17,016 bases of DNA from the NCBI GenBank assembly GCA_009602725.1, contig WELB01000196.1, forward strand, positions 156,257-173,272, in the 5' to 3' direction. This document shows positions 1 to 10,889 of the stretch, piece by piece. Made by a program: the position numbers and the translations under genes. The DNA is from Spirogloea muscicola (Eukaryota > Streptophyta > Zygnematophyceae > Spirogloeales > Spirogloeaceae). The notes under the pieces were generated by a model. That model searched no databases. It had not been told where the DNA came from and was given only the letters and a program-made list of their open reading frames with translations. The number at the start of each line of letters is the position of its first letter. The stretch's first letter is position 1.

Positions 1-3000
1 GGCGGCGGGCGGCGGCAGCGTTGGCGCGGGCGGCGGCGCGGCGGCGCGCGAGGCGCTGCGGCAGGCGGTGGGCAACGCGCTGGAGCGGCGGCACTTTGTG
101 CTGCCGTCGTTCCGCATCTACGGCGGCGTGGCGGGGCTGTACGACTACGGGCCCCCCGGCTGCGCCGTCAAGCAGAACGTCATCGCCTTCTGGCGCCAGG
201 TCCGCCGCCGCCGCCGCCGCCGCTCCGGCAATTGGGCGGCCACCAACACGCTTCCCGGGTGGCTCAGTAACCACACTCTGGCTTCTGGCTTTGAAGCTCG
301 TTGGCACAAATTGTGGGTGTGGTCGTAGTCAGTAACGGAACCAAGCGTCCTTACCGATGTAAGATTTGTGATTAGCCATAGGCCTCTCTTACTGGCAAAA
401 CCCAGGCCATAACAGCATCCCTTACCGCGGTGACTCGATGCTGCCCCAATGGCTCAGTACCCAGAGTCTGGTGCCTGGCCTTGAAGCTCGTTGGCAGGAT
501 TACTGATATTCTTACTCCCGTAACTCGACAGGGGCATTGGCCCTCCATCATCATTAGATTCGAATTGAGATTTGCGAACGTTACTCGCTGTGCAGCACTA
601 CGTGCTGGAGGAGAGCATGCTGGAGGTGGACTGCCCCTGCGTCACGCCCGAGGCCGTGCTGCGCGCCTCCGGGCACGTCGACAAGTTCACCGACCTCATG
701 GTCAAGGACGAGAAGACCGGCACCTGCTTCCGGTCGGCAACCTTACTTATAGGAACCCATCAGTAGGGACCCACATTATAGGAACCCACATTTTAGGAAC
801 CCATTATAGGAACCCATGTCACTGAATCCTTGGCTAGCACAATTGCTGCAGTCCCAACTTTCTCGGCGTCCAGGCCATCGCCGCCACTGCTGCCGCCAAT
901 GCCGCCGAGAGCTCACATAGGCGCCGTCGTTGCTGCCGCCTCAGGGCCGATCACCTGCTCAAGGACCACCTGGAGGAGGTGCTGGAGCGGGGGCCGCTGA
1001 TGCCGGCCGAGCGCCGCGAGGAGCTGCGGCACCTGCTGGCCACCGTGGACGAGCTCGGCGCCGACGAGCTCGGCGCTGCGCTCCGGCGCTTTGGCATCTG
1101 CGCGCCCGACACGAAGAACGAGCTCTCGCACCCGTACCCCTTCAACCTCATGTTCTCCACCATGATTGGCCCCTCGGGCCTCCTGCAAGGGTACGACTAC
1201 CATTACCTTTCTGAATGCTCACCACTGACAGACCATTAAGCGCTTACCCTCTAGCGGTTGCCTTATATTCCTGTAACTTCATTGCCTTACTTCAAGGCTG
1301 GCCTGCACTAAAAGCTGGCCTGCGCTGACTGGCACGAACTTCTGAAGCTGTTTCTAAAGCGTCGCACTGAGGTACTCAGCTGTTGCACCCCACCGTTGTG
1401 GCGTGTAGCTACCTGCGGCCGGAGACAGCCCAGGGCATCTTCGTCAACTTCAAGGACCTGCTGTACCACAACGGCAACAAGCTGCCGTTTGCGGCCGCAC
1501 AGATCGGACAGGCCTTCCGCAACGAGGTTGGCTTTGCTCCTTTGCATCCAACATCGCTGTGCGGCAGTGACACGTCCCTTACTAAAGCACGCCAGCCTGA
1601 AAGCTGCTCATCTCAACCCCGCAGATTGCACCGAGGGCGGGCCTCCTGCGGGTGCGCGAGTTCACACTCGCGGAGATTGAGCACTTTGTGCACCCTGAGA
1701 ACAAGCGCCACGCCAAGTTTGCCAGCGTCGCAGATCTAGAGTTCCTGCTCTACCCGCAAGCCCAGCAGCTGGGCCCCAAGACGCCCGTCCGCATGCGACT
1801 GGGTGACGCCGTTGCAGCCGTAAGCCCCAAGAAGCCATCTTGTCTCTAGTAACGTGATACGAATAGGACTGACTTCTTTGAGCCACGGTACAGTTCATTT
1901 GAGTGCCTCAGTCATGACAACAACTCCAGGATTGACGTCATGCGCCTTCACGTCTTCAAGGGGCGGTTAGGCTTTAGTGTGTGGCCAGAGAGTGAGTATA
2001 ACTTGGTCGAAGGTATCACAATAGAGTACATTAATAGAGGGTTAAGATTTGGGTGTAGGGCATGGCAAGCCCTGGCCTGGTGCTGTTGCTTATCACGGAC
2101 CTCGCTCTCGCTCTCGCGGCTGGCTTCTCAGACCTGCAGCTGAGCGTGCTGAAGGAAAGGCGTCTTGGACGCAGGGCACGATCGACAACGAGACGCTGGG
2201 CTACTTCATCGGCCGCACGTTCCTCTTTCTCACGGCGCTGGGCATCAATCCAGAGCGGCTCCGCTTCCGGCAGCACCTCCAGCACGAGATGGCGCACTAT
2301 GCCGCTGATTGCTGGGATGCGGAGATCGAGTGCTCCTATGGCTGGGTCGAGTGTGTTGGCCTCGCTGATCGCTCTGCGTTTGACCTCAAAGCACACACTG
2401 TATGTGACAATGGAGCCCTAGACCCTCTTAAGCCTCACTCCTTCTTTCCCACTTCTGCAGCAACAAGCGTAATTACATACTGCGTTTGTTTGCTGCTGTT
2501 GCAGCGATTGGTCAGATGTCCTGTTAGGACAATATGTCCGTATTGGACTCGAGTTTCAAAGTCCCCGTTGTGAGATCTGACTGCAGGTGTGGGCCTGACC
2601 GGAAGCAGCGCAGAGCGCTGGCGGCGTGGCTGCGTGCAGGAGAAGAGCAAGGTCGAGCTTGTGGCACATGAGCGCTTTCCGGAGCCAAAGGAGATGCAGG
2701 TATGGCACAAGGCGGCAGCATCTGCGATCGCTCCTCATTGCGTGCAACTCTGAGATGCTTTTGGCTTTGCGGGCTGACCGGCTCGAGCTGCCAAGCAGGT
2801 TCTAGAGGTGGCGGTTAACAAGAAGGAGCTGGGCAAGTGCTTCAAGAAGGACGCGAAGGTCATCCAGGAGGCCCTGGAGGTCCACTCTTCAAACCATAAC
2901 CCCAAAACCCTTAATCCCAAACCCTTAACCCTAAGCGGCAAGCTTTTGTGTAGTGTAGTGAAGATTGCCGCTTATTGGCCGCACCCCATCAGCTGTATGC

Positions 3001-4205
3001 AGCCAGAGAGCCAACTGTCAGTCTACACTCGTGAAGCAGCAGGTTGACACCCAAAGCAGGCAAGGACAGAACAATATGACAGGCAGACTCATGTTGGGGT
3101 CCCAGCAATTTTACAGCTCATGGTCAATGTTCATGGTCCAGGGGTCCGGGTCTTGCGCAGGGTCTACTACAGAGAGCATGAGTTTGTGACCCTCTTTGCT
3201 CCAGTCCTTAACCTTGTGGCCTTGTTGCGCCAGGCCTTGCCGGAGGAGGAGGCGCTCATCATTAAGAGCAAGCTGGCAAGCGAGGGGTCGGCGCCGCTGA
3301 CGATCTACGGCACAGGCCAGGAGTTCAGCATCACAAAGGACATGGTGTCCATCTCAAAGGAACTCAAGCGCCTCACGGTGAGGAGGAAGTCAGACACTTG
3401 GGCCCCATTGGCCCGTCAGCTTCCACTTTGACATCAGCAATCGTATGTTTCAGGGTCCCGGTGATTGTTGATGGTTTCTGACATATTTCTGAATGCTGCG
3501 ATGCAGGGTAGGAACTTCACGCCGTCGGTGATTGAGCCGTCATTCGGCATTGGGCGCATCATCTACTGCTTATACGAGCACTCGTTCTACACACGCGAGA
3601 ACAGCGAAGACAAGACCGTCTTCCGCTTCACGCCACTTGTCGCGCCAATAAAGTGCACCGTCTTCCCGCTTGTCGCAAAGCCGGCCATGGAGGAGGAGGC
3701 TGCCAGGATATCCAGGCTGCTCACACGTGCCGGCCTTGCTAACAAGATTGACACAACCGGGACAAGCATAGGTATCTTGCCCTGTCAGTCTTCTCTGTAT
3801 TTTGGTTTGGTTTGTGTTTTGAAGATACTCCATCTGATGGATCTGGGTCTGTGCTTGGTGCATCTGTCAGGCAAGCGCTATGCTCGGACAGATGAGCTTG
3901 GGGTCCCATGTGCCATCACGGTGGACGAAGATCTGGACGCTCCCAGCACTGTCACTCTTAGAGACAGGGACTCCACATTGCAGGTGGGTTTTGCAACCTC
4001 CTGCTGGCGGATCAGGGGAGGTATGCATGGTGCTTTCCATCTCTTTTTGCTGGAGCTAAAAGTTGCTGCTTGCCATTTGCAGGTGAGGATCCACAAGGAC
4101 GAGGTTGCTGGAGTGGTCAAGGACATCTTCGACGGTGTGACAAGCTGGCAAGCTGTCACACTTAAATATCCCAGGGTTGTCAAAGACGCAGACACGGACT
4201 CCTGA
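1..4205 (+). CDS. GARS: Glycyl-tRNA synthetase, plant/eukaryotic dimeric type (5' partial, 12 exons)
   Basis: This class II aminoacyl-tRNA synthetase charges tRNA-Gly with glycine. Exons: 2-199, 596-732, 945-1190, 1409-1526, 1625-1819, 2175-2399, 2640-2699, 2799-2879, 3234-3377, 3507-3771, 3871-3983, 4083-4205 (TGA). They sum to 1905 nt, 634 codons plus stop, with every phase matching across GT-AG introns. Visible landmarks in order: [19 protein letters not shown] and the conserved [19 protein letters not shown] in the catalytic core, [11 protein letters not shown], motif 2 (FRNE joined to [13 protein letters not shown]), [30 protein letters not shown], motif 3 IEPSFGIGR (3531-3557), then the anticodon-binding domain from [12 protein letters not shown] through [12 protein letters not shown] to the C terminus. 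The wording is closest to plant GlyRS as I recall it. The frame is open at base 2 with Ala/Gly-rich residues and no Met, so the start and any targeting peptide or WHEP domain lie upstream. The exon joins are strongly supported by family conservation; compartment is not determined. Confidence 0.96.
202..222. repeat. (CCG)7 microsatellite at a 5' splice site
   Basis: Seven perfect CCG units begin two bases after the GT of GlyRS intron 1 (donor 200-201). The repeat is intronic, and length changes here would alter the donor context but not the protein. Confidence 0.9.
260..496 (+). repeat. Degenerate 47-bp direct repeat in GlyRS intron 1
   Basis: Two 47-base copies lie at 260-306 and 450-496. 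Both begin TGGCTCAGTA and end TTGAAGCTCGTTGGCA. I count 40 of 47 identical positions with no gap, and a 190-base offset. Neither copy shows inverted ends or coding potential, so this looks like an old intronic duplication or two copies of a dispersed repeat. Confidence 0.8.
748..817 (+). repeat. Short tandem repeat in GlyRS intron 2
   Basis: About five imperfect units of 12-16 bases share the core TAGGAACCCA with TATA or CAT spacers (intron 733-944). The second unit has diverged (GTAGGGACCCA). No function is visible. Confidence 0.8.
2891..2935 (+). repeat. Telomere-like C-rich tract in GlyRS intron 8
   Basis: Starting eleven bases after the donor at 2880, the intron carries several degenerate units resembling CCCTAAA, including AAACCCTTAACCCTAA. 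This is the complement of the plant/green-algal telomere unit TTTAGGG. The units are imperfect, so this is not a working telomere; it could be a repaired interstitial insertion or a pyrimidine-rich intronic element. Confidence 0.6.
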
Positions 4206-4701
4206 GAGTAGCGACGAGTCGACTCTGCTTGCTGTGCAGCTCGCAAAGTTCAATGTTGTATTTCGCCTTTTATCTGTGCACATCTGCCTTTGAGACATGC
4301 ACTGTGTCGTAGCTGACGCGCAGCTGTCTGCACTTTCAAGCACATGCAATGCAATGGCAGCTGCAGACGATCAAACTCCGGAAAAATGGAAACCAATTCT
4401 GCAGACTAGCTATGTCTGTTTATTGTGGTCTGCAAGCGCTATGCGTGCACAGGCATAACCCAGCACCATCTTTTCTTCGATGAAGAGGTCCCTGCAAGAG
4501 CTCCACATAAGACCAGAGATAAAAAGTTAACTAAGAAGATTACGTATTATCTATCAGCTTGACGTAACAAGTGGCTTTCTCACAAGCGCCGTAGATATTT
4601 CCTCGTGCTTTTGCCCATCAAATATCTGGCCTCTTGGCACAATAACCCAACGCTCAGAGGAGAAGCTCGCTTCGATGGATAATAGCACCGTCTGAATGTG
4701 G
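4206..4701. other. Intergenic gap between convergent genes (two 3' UTRs)
   Basis: GlyRS ends at 4205 and the AAA gene ends at 4702 on the other strand, so these 496 bases must hold both 3' UTRs and both polyadenylation sites. I see no AATAAA, and no TGTAA (the signal common in volvocine green algae) at a convincing position on either strand. The open frames across it have no recognisable content. Confidence 0.6.
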
Positions 4702-7700
4702 CTACAAGAAATAGGTGAGGGCCTGGTTCCTCCTCGAGCCGCCCTCCCCGTACAGGTCATTCCACTGCCGCAGCTCTGCCATACTGCCACTGTTGGCAGC
4801 CGTGCTCGCCGAGACCTTCCTCAGATTCATCAGTCAGTGCGAGTCAATGAGAGCATATCAGAAAGAACTCTGCAATAGGCAGAATGTCGAAAGCCTATAC
4901 TTGCCAGATTACTCCAGCACCGGAGTGTAGAAGTTGTAGCAAGCGGTGCAGCATGAGGCAGCTTGGCAACAAGGAGATGGTCATTCGTATATGGGTAGCT
5001 TCCTCAGATCCTAGTGACAAGACAAGTCACAGCAAGGACAACATTGAGCTGATCAAGAAGCAAATGGGTTTTATGGATGTGGCGCACATACCTGCTCTCG
5101 GGCCTTGGCAATGTCGGCCATGGTCAAAGGCCGGAGCTCTACGGGCTCCTCCTTCCTCCTCACGTTGTCCCTGCTCGCTCCCTCCTGAGACGTCTCAGGC
5201 TGCAGCTCTTTTGCCGCCTCCTCTGTGCTCTCCTCTGGCACCACCTCCTTTTCGCCGTGTGATTGACTTCCCGAGGCTCCAGCCTCTGCATCGGACGTCT
5301 GCGGCTGCAGCTCTGTCGCCGCCTCCTCCGTGCTCTCCTCTGGCACCGCCTCCTCTTCGCCGTGTGATTGACTTCCCGAGGCTCCAGCCTCAGCAGAGGG
5401 TTCCGTGTCATGTTCACTTGGAGCCTGGCTGTTCCCGTCATCTTGAGCACCTCCAGAATCTCTGAGAACCTGACCTGGCAATTGGTCATGCAACTCGTGC
5501 CTCTGCGAAAGTCCGTCAACCTCACCCGCTTCATGGTCCTCCTCCCCTGCAGTGTCCTGCACACTACTAAGCTCCTCCGCAGCGCCATCCCCTCTCAGCC
5601 CGTCACCCTGCATCACTTGTCTTTCGTCTTCTGCCTCAGATAACTCCTTCTCTTGTGGGCCCTCACTATCTTCACCTGCGCTGGCTGCATTGACCTCTTT
5701 CTCCACACCTCGTCCTGCTCCTTGCGAGCAAGGTCTCAGCACAGGCGTGTGGAGAGGCTCCCCGGGCATCTTGCTGGACGCACTTCCTCCTGCTTCTTGC
5801 CCTGCTGCATCCTGCACACTTGTTGCAGTTTCATGGCCTGCGTTGCAGCTGGCCGCCTCCGCTGACACTTGCTCGGCTTCGGAACAGGCTTCCACCGCTG
5901 GACTTTGCTGGCCATTCTGATGACCACCATCACTGGGTGAGTGAGCATCGGGGTGGGCACTGGCCCCTGCCGACGCAGAGCTCGACACTGGAGCAGGGTT
6001 GCATTGCTCCTGCTCCTGCTCCTGAGCAGCAGAAGCGTCTGTAGGAGCTGTGGAGCTGGCCTGGGTATGGCTCTTCTCCTTTCTTGCTGCCGCCTCCTGA
6101 CATAGTAAGAAAGGAAAGTCATGACTCAGCAATTGCTTATTGACGAGGTTTGTTGGGTGGTACAGTCAAATCGGGCAAGACGTTAGTGGTCTGCAAATGT
6201 TTGCTCTATGCAATAAAATATTCTACAAAGTAGGTGAGACTTGAAAGGAAGAGCTTGCTTTCAAGTCTGAGCTCAGCTCCTAATGGACAATGGGTGGAGC
6301 TGATAGTTTCACACATAGCAATTATCGTGCATGCATGCATCAAGTGCTTCTTTCAATCTCCAAATCATCATCTCTTACAGTCATGCTAATGCCCCTGAAA
6401 AGAAGCCTAGACCACAATTGACAGCAGCCGTGACACTTATAGAGCCGCTCTTTGACATGTACCTTCTTCTCCTCCTTCAGAAGCTCTCTGATCGGCTGAT
6501 AAGCTGCAGCCACGCAGAGGTTCTTCAGGTCGCTGCCAGAGTAGCCCTCGGTGGAGTTTGCAAGCTCCGCAAAGCTGAAGGCGTCATCCAGCTTCTCTTT
6601 TGCAAGAATGACCCGAAGTATCTTCTCCCGGTTGGCTGCATCTGGTAGGTCCACCATCAGTCTGCCATGCAGACATGCAACATGTTGGAATGTCGGTCAG
6701 ACGAACTGGTGCACAGTCACCCAGCTGAAATATCTCCATGTCTTGCAGCCTTCTATGACGGCTTGGTGGAAAAGTCACTGTGCCCTGCTCACAGTGCAGC
6801 ATGGCAGGACATCGAATCACCAAAGCAACATCTTCAGCAAGGTGGGTGTAAGTCTGTCAAACCTTCTGGGGAATCTGCGGATGATTGCATCGTCCAAGTC
6901 AAAAGGCCGGTTCGTGGCGGCAAGCACCAGCACCCGCTCGCCCGCCTTGGTGCGCAGGCCGTCCCAGTGCGCCATGAACTCATTCTTCACCTTGCGCATG
7001 GTCTCATGCTCCCCCCACTGACCCCGCTTGCCCAGCAAGCTGTCCACCTGCCACACAATGAAGAGTGGGTTGGCTTAGGATTTAGGGTGATGAGCAGCAG
7101 CAGCAGAAGATGAAGCTGATGTCCTAATGTAGCTGGTAGGCTAACGTAATCAAGTGAAATTGTTCTGAATCCTCCAGGCTTAATTAACACGTTTGATCCA
7201 ATATAAGGACAGAACTCTCATGTCAACCTGGGGTTTTCTCACAGTGAAGACAGGAGTATCCAACTATGGTAAGAGTGACTGAGTTGGCCGTCTGCATGCA
7301 GAACCATGTCTTCAACGTAATCTGAAGGGCCGTGTGTACCTCGTCAATAAATACCACAGTGGGCGATATCTTGCTGGCCACCGAGAAAATAGCCTGGATG
7401 CTCTTCTCGGCTTCACCCAGCCACTGTGCACATGCAGACATAAGCAAAGAGTCAATATGCAGCCTTCGTGAAGTCACTGAGGCCCCATGCATGCTTAGCT
7501 TCTTAACTCATTGGTTTGACTACCAAGCTCCTGCATGAAGAGGACCAACGTTCCACTTTAACACATAAGTGTCCAGTTATTCAATTCAGGAGTAAATTTG
7601 AATGACTTTTCCGCACCTTGGAGAGGATAGAGGACATGGAGATGTTGATGAAGTTGGCACCGGCCTCGGTCGCGACGGCCTTGGCCAGCATTGTCTTGCC

Positions 7701-10700
7701 AGTGCCGGGAGGCCCAAAGAGCAGGATGCCACGGCATGGCCTGGTCAGCTGTCCCTGGGAGAAGAGCTCGGGCCGCTGCAGCGGGAGCATCACCAGCTCC
7801 CGCAGCGCTTCTTTGACTCCCTCCAGAGCCCCAATTTCATCGAATGACACGCCAATCTCGTCCGCCTGTACCACCTCTGACAGCATTCGCTCCTCGAACT
7901 TGTTCACAGCCGTCACCCTCTGCATTAAACAAACAGCCACTTTATTGATCTCGAAGAGTACCTCTCAATCGTCACAAAGTCTCAGTTATACACTCGAATC
8001 ATCGTGATAGCAGAGAACCAGCCAATTCCCAAACTACAATAATAGACGAGCATATAACGAGGCTTTTCTGCTGTTAGCATTTACTGGCCTCCTGCATGGA
8101 ACAACCACGCCAAGGTATAGTTGCAGTTCAGATCGATGGAAAGCACCAAGCAGACCTTGAGTTTCCGCTTCGAGATGCTCAGCGACAAATTTGAGGGCTC
8201 TTGTTGGGGCTCCGCTGCTTCGACCTGAGCACAAGGGTGAAGCTCAGTCTGTGCTCATCCGTGAAAATCTTCGAGAAATTCGCGTCTCCTGAAGACAGGA
8301 TACTGCTGCATTTAGAGACAGAAGCGAGGGAAAGGGAAGAGATGTTTCCTACCTCCCTTAGCGATGGCAAGTCTTCCTGCCACGCCCTCAACATTTGGAC
8401 GCCATACATGACACTGGACATGTGCGAACCGCATATAGTGGTTCAGTCACTTGTTAGACATCGAGGACTCTCGACAGAGTCAAATGCCTGTAGCAAGAGC
8501 AATAAACCCCAGCACACTTTCCTTATAAGTCTTTATCAAGGCCAACACCTGGACCTGGGACAGGGTTTAGGGGATGGTGCAGCAACCTACGGGGGTGCAT
8601 GGATAAGAAGCTTCAACCTGCCCGACAGACTCTCCGTGCATCACCTTGAAGCAGGCAGGACGAGCTGATTTTCGCGCTGCACTGGGTCTGCGCAGTCCAT
8701 CAGGTAGGTCCCCGTTGCCCAGCCGACGACGTTGTCAGCGTCTGCAACCAGGCAGCAAGGTGGCTGGGGTTCAGCATATTGCCGGATTGCACAGTCACAT
8801 CAGCTCACATTTCAGTGTGGGCCCTTGAGAACAAGTTATCTGATTGTTTAATCAAAGAGCAATATGCAAACCATGAGCGAGGACCATGTTGGGCTAGCTG
8901 ATTGAAGATGCATTAGCACAAATATCAATGTTAGCCTTTAAACAGCTTGTCTCTGTTTAAAGTGGACTCCAACACTAGCGGCGACAATCACGTGCGTGTC
9001 GAGAAACTTGGCAACAATCTGAGCTACATTTGATAGGCTGGCAGATGCCAACCATGCTCATCAATGTCCAGGTTGTTCAAGTCAACGGCATTCAGGTCGT
9101 CGCACTTCACATTGCTCCACTTAAGGGCCTGGACAACGTGTTGGAGGGAAAGAAGTAAGACGCTTGAGAACATTTTGCAGCGCTGTCGACTATCCCCATG
9201 TGCTTGCTGCGCTTTGAAGGTGACCATCATCCCCTCTCAAGTTTTCAGATTGACGCTGACAATTTCTTGAATTTCAGCAGCAGAATGTCGAGCCATCTTG
9301 TCAACTAGTGGATCAAAGTCGTGTAGCCCCACTTGTTCCAGGAGCCTGAAATTAGCGCGCGCAGTGAGAAGCTCCTTGTCCCTCTCCATCTGGCGCTCCC
9401 AGACCGCTAGAGCTGCCCCTTCCTGCACATCATTGGAATAACGTCCATCAGATGCAGTAAAGTGGACACACGCCTGGTTGTCAGCAGTGTATCAGGCCCA
9501 CATGTCCTGTATAATGAGCTGCTCTTCACAGACCCATCTTCTTTCAATATGATATGTATAGTAACATCAAGGGATAACAACGTGAGCTGGCAACCTTGGG
9601 AGGCTGGATGGGTATGCAATTGGGAAAGAGGTCGTCAATAGGGTCAGCTGCCGGCGTGGGCTCATACGCGGCCTCTGGGCTGGGTGGATGGTCCTGAGCA
9701 GTAAAATGGTGGAGATCAGCAAGCTACCACTGCAGAAGGGCAAGCTGTCAGGAGGAAGGCAACCATCAAATTCTTTCCGATGAATATCATCGAGTTGCCC
9801 AGCGCCGCATTCCTGAGTGGAAGTGCTCATAAGTCACAGAAGCGAGTGTGTGGACTAGCACCAACGAGTCCAGACATCCTGGGGTTGGCGCCGCTAAAGA
9901 GCGACAAGGAGGTCAACCAACCTCGTCGATGTCAATCTCCTCCTCGGTATGAGAACCGACAAAGACAACGGGCGCAGTGACCTGCTGCACCTCAGCACGT
10001 AGAGCACAGCGCGCCGCCGGCGACGCCGCCAATCTTCGGCAGTCGCGCAGGAAGACAACGATCGGCTCGCCCTTCGCCCGGGCCTTCAGGAACTGCGGGG
10101 TGGACGGGCGCGCGGCTGCTAAGCAATCAGCAGGCCCATAGACCTGCAGCTTGTAGACAAATACCCATATAAGCCTCCATGGTGGTGAATCAGGGCTTAG
10201 AGCAGAAGATAGTCACAGTCTGGGGCTCGGACCTCGGCCAGAGCGGTGAGCAACGGAGCACCGTGGTCCTTCTGCGTGCCTTCTAACTGCAGGTCCGACA
10301 CTGGTGCACAGCACAAGCTCTCAAAAGTGCGAGTGAGAGAGGGCAGCGACGAATGCCACTGTGGCATGATGCAATGCATCTCAGCAATCTGAGGAGATGG
10401 GGCATCAGCACCTGCAGCTCATGCTGTGCACGGCACTGGCAAAGTCGAGCTAGCGCGAGCCGGGACCCACCGTAGCAGACGTGGCCGTGGCCCTGGTCGC
10501 AGGCGCCGGACAGGGTGTTGCCGCCCGGCACCGGGTGGTCAAAGCGCACGCCCACCGCATCGTACGCCGCCACAACGCGGCCGCGAGCGCCGCACGGCGG
10601 CCGGCTGCGCAGTCGCCAGGCAGCTGCTGCAGGTCAGGGCTCAGGGTTCTGAGGCTCAATAAGCTATAGGCCGGGTTAGCTTAAGTGATTAGGGTCAGGG

Positions 10701-10889
10701 TATGAGTTAGGGGTTAATCACCTGAGCGGGGAGCCACCGGCAGCCTGGCCGTCCACGTTGACGTACGTCACGCGGTCGCCGACGCGGAGCGGCAGGGCGG
10801 AGGAGGCCGCCGGCGCAGGCGACGGCGCGCAGTCGGCGCTCGCGTGCAGTGGACATAGAGCTGCTGGCTCGAAACGTAGGTCCGTCCAT
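4702..10889 (-). CDS. AAA+ ATPase, plant family related to Msp1/ATAD1 (5' end uncertain)
   Basis: An ATP-driven protein-unfolding enzyme of the AAA 'meiotic' clade; relatives extract or remodel membrane proteins. Exons, 5' to 3' on the minus strand: 10889-10722, 10604-10471, 10300-10233, 10092-9922, 9693-9595, 9422-9333, 9128-9053, 8741-8645, 8413-8353, 8224-8156, 7919-7617, 7423-7340, 7047-6863, 6661-6463, 6096-5092, 4815-4702 (TAG). All phases match. Order of parts: a segment with [10 protein letters not shown] and [13 protein letters not shown], also present in land-plant relatives; a degenerate N-terminal ATPase-like region ([27 protein letters not shown]); then the AAA core with [20 protein letters not shown], Walker A GPPGTGKT (7715-7692), Walker B VVFIDE (ending 7340), sensor-1 LAATNRP, arginine fingers IIRRFPRR, and [11 protein letters not shown] in the lid. 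The protein ends [18 protein letters not shown]...YFL, the family's usual tail. Exon 6096-5092 adds a long acidic insertion. Plant homologues are longer at the N terminus (some with an FHA domain); none of that is seen here. The first exon boundary (acceptor at 10892-10890) is a guess from phase. Confidence 0.93.
5092..6096 (-). other. Acidic low-complexity insertion exon of the AAA ATPase
   Basis: This single 1005-base exon encodes 335 residues between the lid helix (RELLKEEKK) and the conserved C-terminal [16 protein letters not shown]. Land-plant relatives, as I remember them, have only about 20-40 residues in this place. Composition is dominated by Glu, Ala, Ser, Gln, Gly and Asp, with no predicted fold, membrane segment or cysteine motif. 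It is open in the right frame and phase 0 at both ends, and the conserved helix follows immediately, so it is coding rather than a retained intron. It is probably a disordered, solvent-exposed loop near the hexamer's outer rim. Confidence 0.85.
5189..5398 (-). repeat. Two tandem 105-bp units (35 residues each) in the AAA insertion
   Basis: Copies at 5398-5294 and 5293-5189 are contiguous, exactly 105 bases, and in frame. Each encodes [13 protein letters not shown] followed by a glutamate-rich PEESTEEAA segment and ELQP or its variant. The two differ at only a few residues, so the duplication is recent or kept homogenised. Confidence 0.9.
7074..7090 (-). repeat. Telomere-like fragment in an AAA intron
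   Basis: The plus strand reads TTAGGATTTAGGGTGA in the intron 7339-7048, about 25-40 bases before the 3' splice site. In transcript orientation it is C-rich (CCCTAAATCCTAA). It is short, so chance is possible on its own. Confidence 0.4.
9261..9332 (-). other. In-frame 72-base extension of an AAA exon (possible alternative donor)
   Basis: After LLEQ (ending 9333) a GT donor at 9332-9331 gives an exon joining directly to ALKWSN at 9128, which aligns without a gap to plant relatives. The frame stays open past this donor for 24 codons ([20 protein letters not shown] within it) to a second GT at 9260-9259, also phase 0. The shorter form is favoured by conservation; the longer is a possible alternative isoform or a chance open frame. 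Confidence 0.5.
10633..10719 (-). repeat. Telomere-like and CTCAGGGTTCTG tracts filling an AAA intron
   Basis: The 117-base intron 10721-10605 consists largely of degenerate TTAGGG-type units on the plus strand (GATTAGGGTCAGGG, GAGTTAGGGGTTA) and a CTCAGGGTTCTG motif. In transcript orientation the tract is C-rich and begins at the donor. CTCAGGGTTCTG recurs in an rsmI intron at 15284-15295. Confidence 0.6.

Noticed and set aside
2891-2935. Chromosome end or true telomere
   Set aside because: The units are short and degenerate and lie within an intron of an intact gene with coding sequence on both sides.
3465-4205. Single continuous 246-codon C-terminal GlyRS exon
   Set aside because: It includes two 99-base stretches absent from GlyRS proteins and bounded by good GT-AG sites; removing them restores the conserved joins.
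5368-5920. Long plus-strand open frames across the AAA insertion
   Set aside because: They are shadows of the Glu/Ala-rich minus-strand exon, whose phase and flanking conserved residues are firm.
6190-6340. AATAAA and repeated GCATGCAT as regulatory signals
   Set aside because: Both lie inside the AAA intron 6462-6097; AATAAA is on the opposite strand and GCATGCAT is a simple palindromic repeat with no context.
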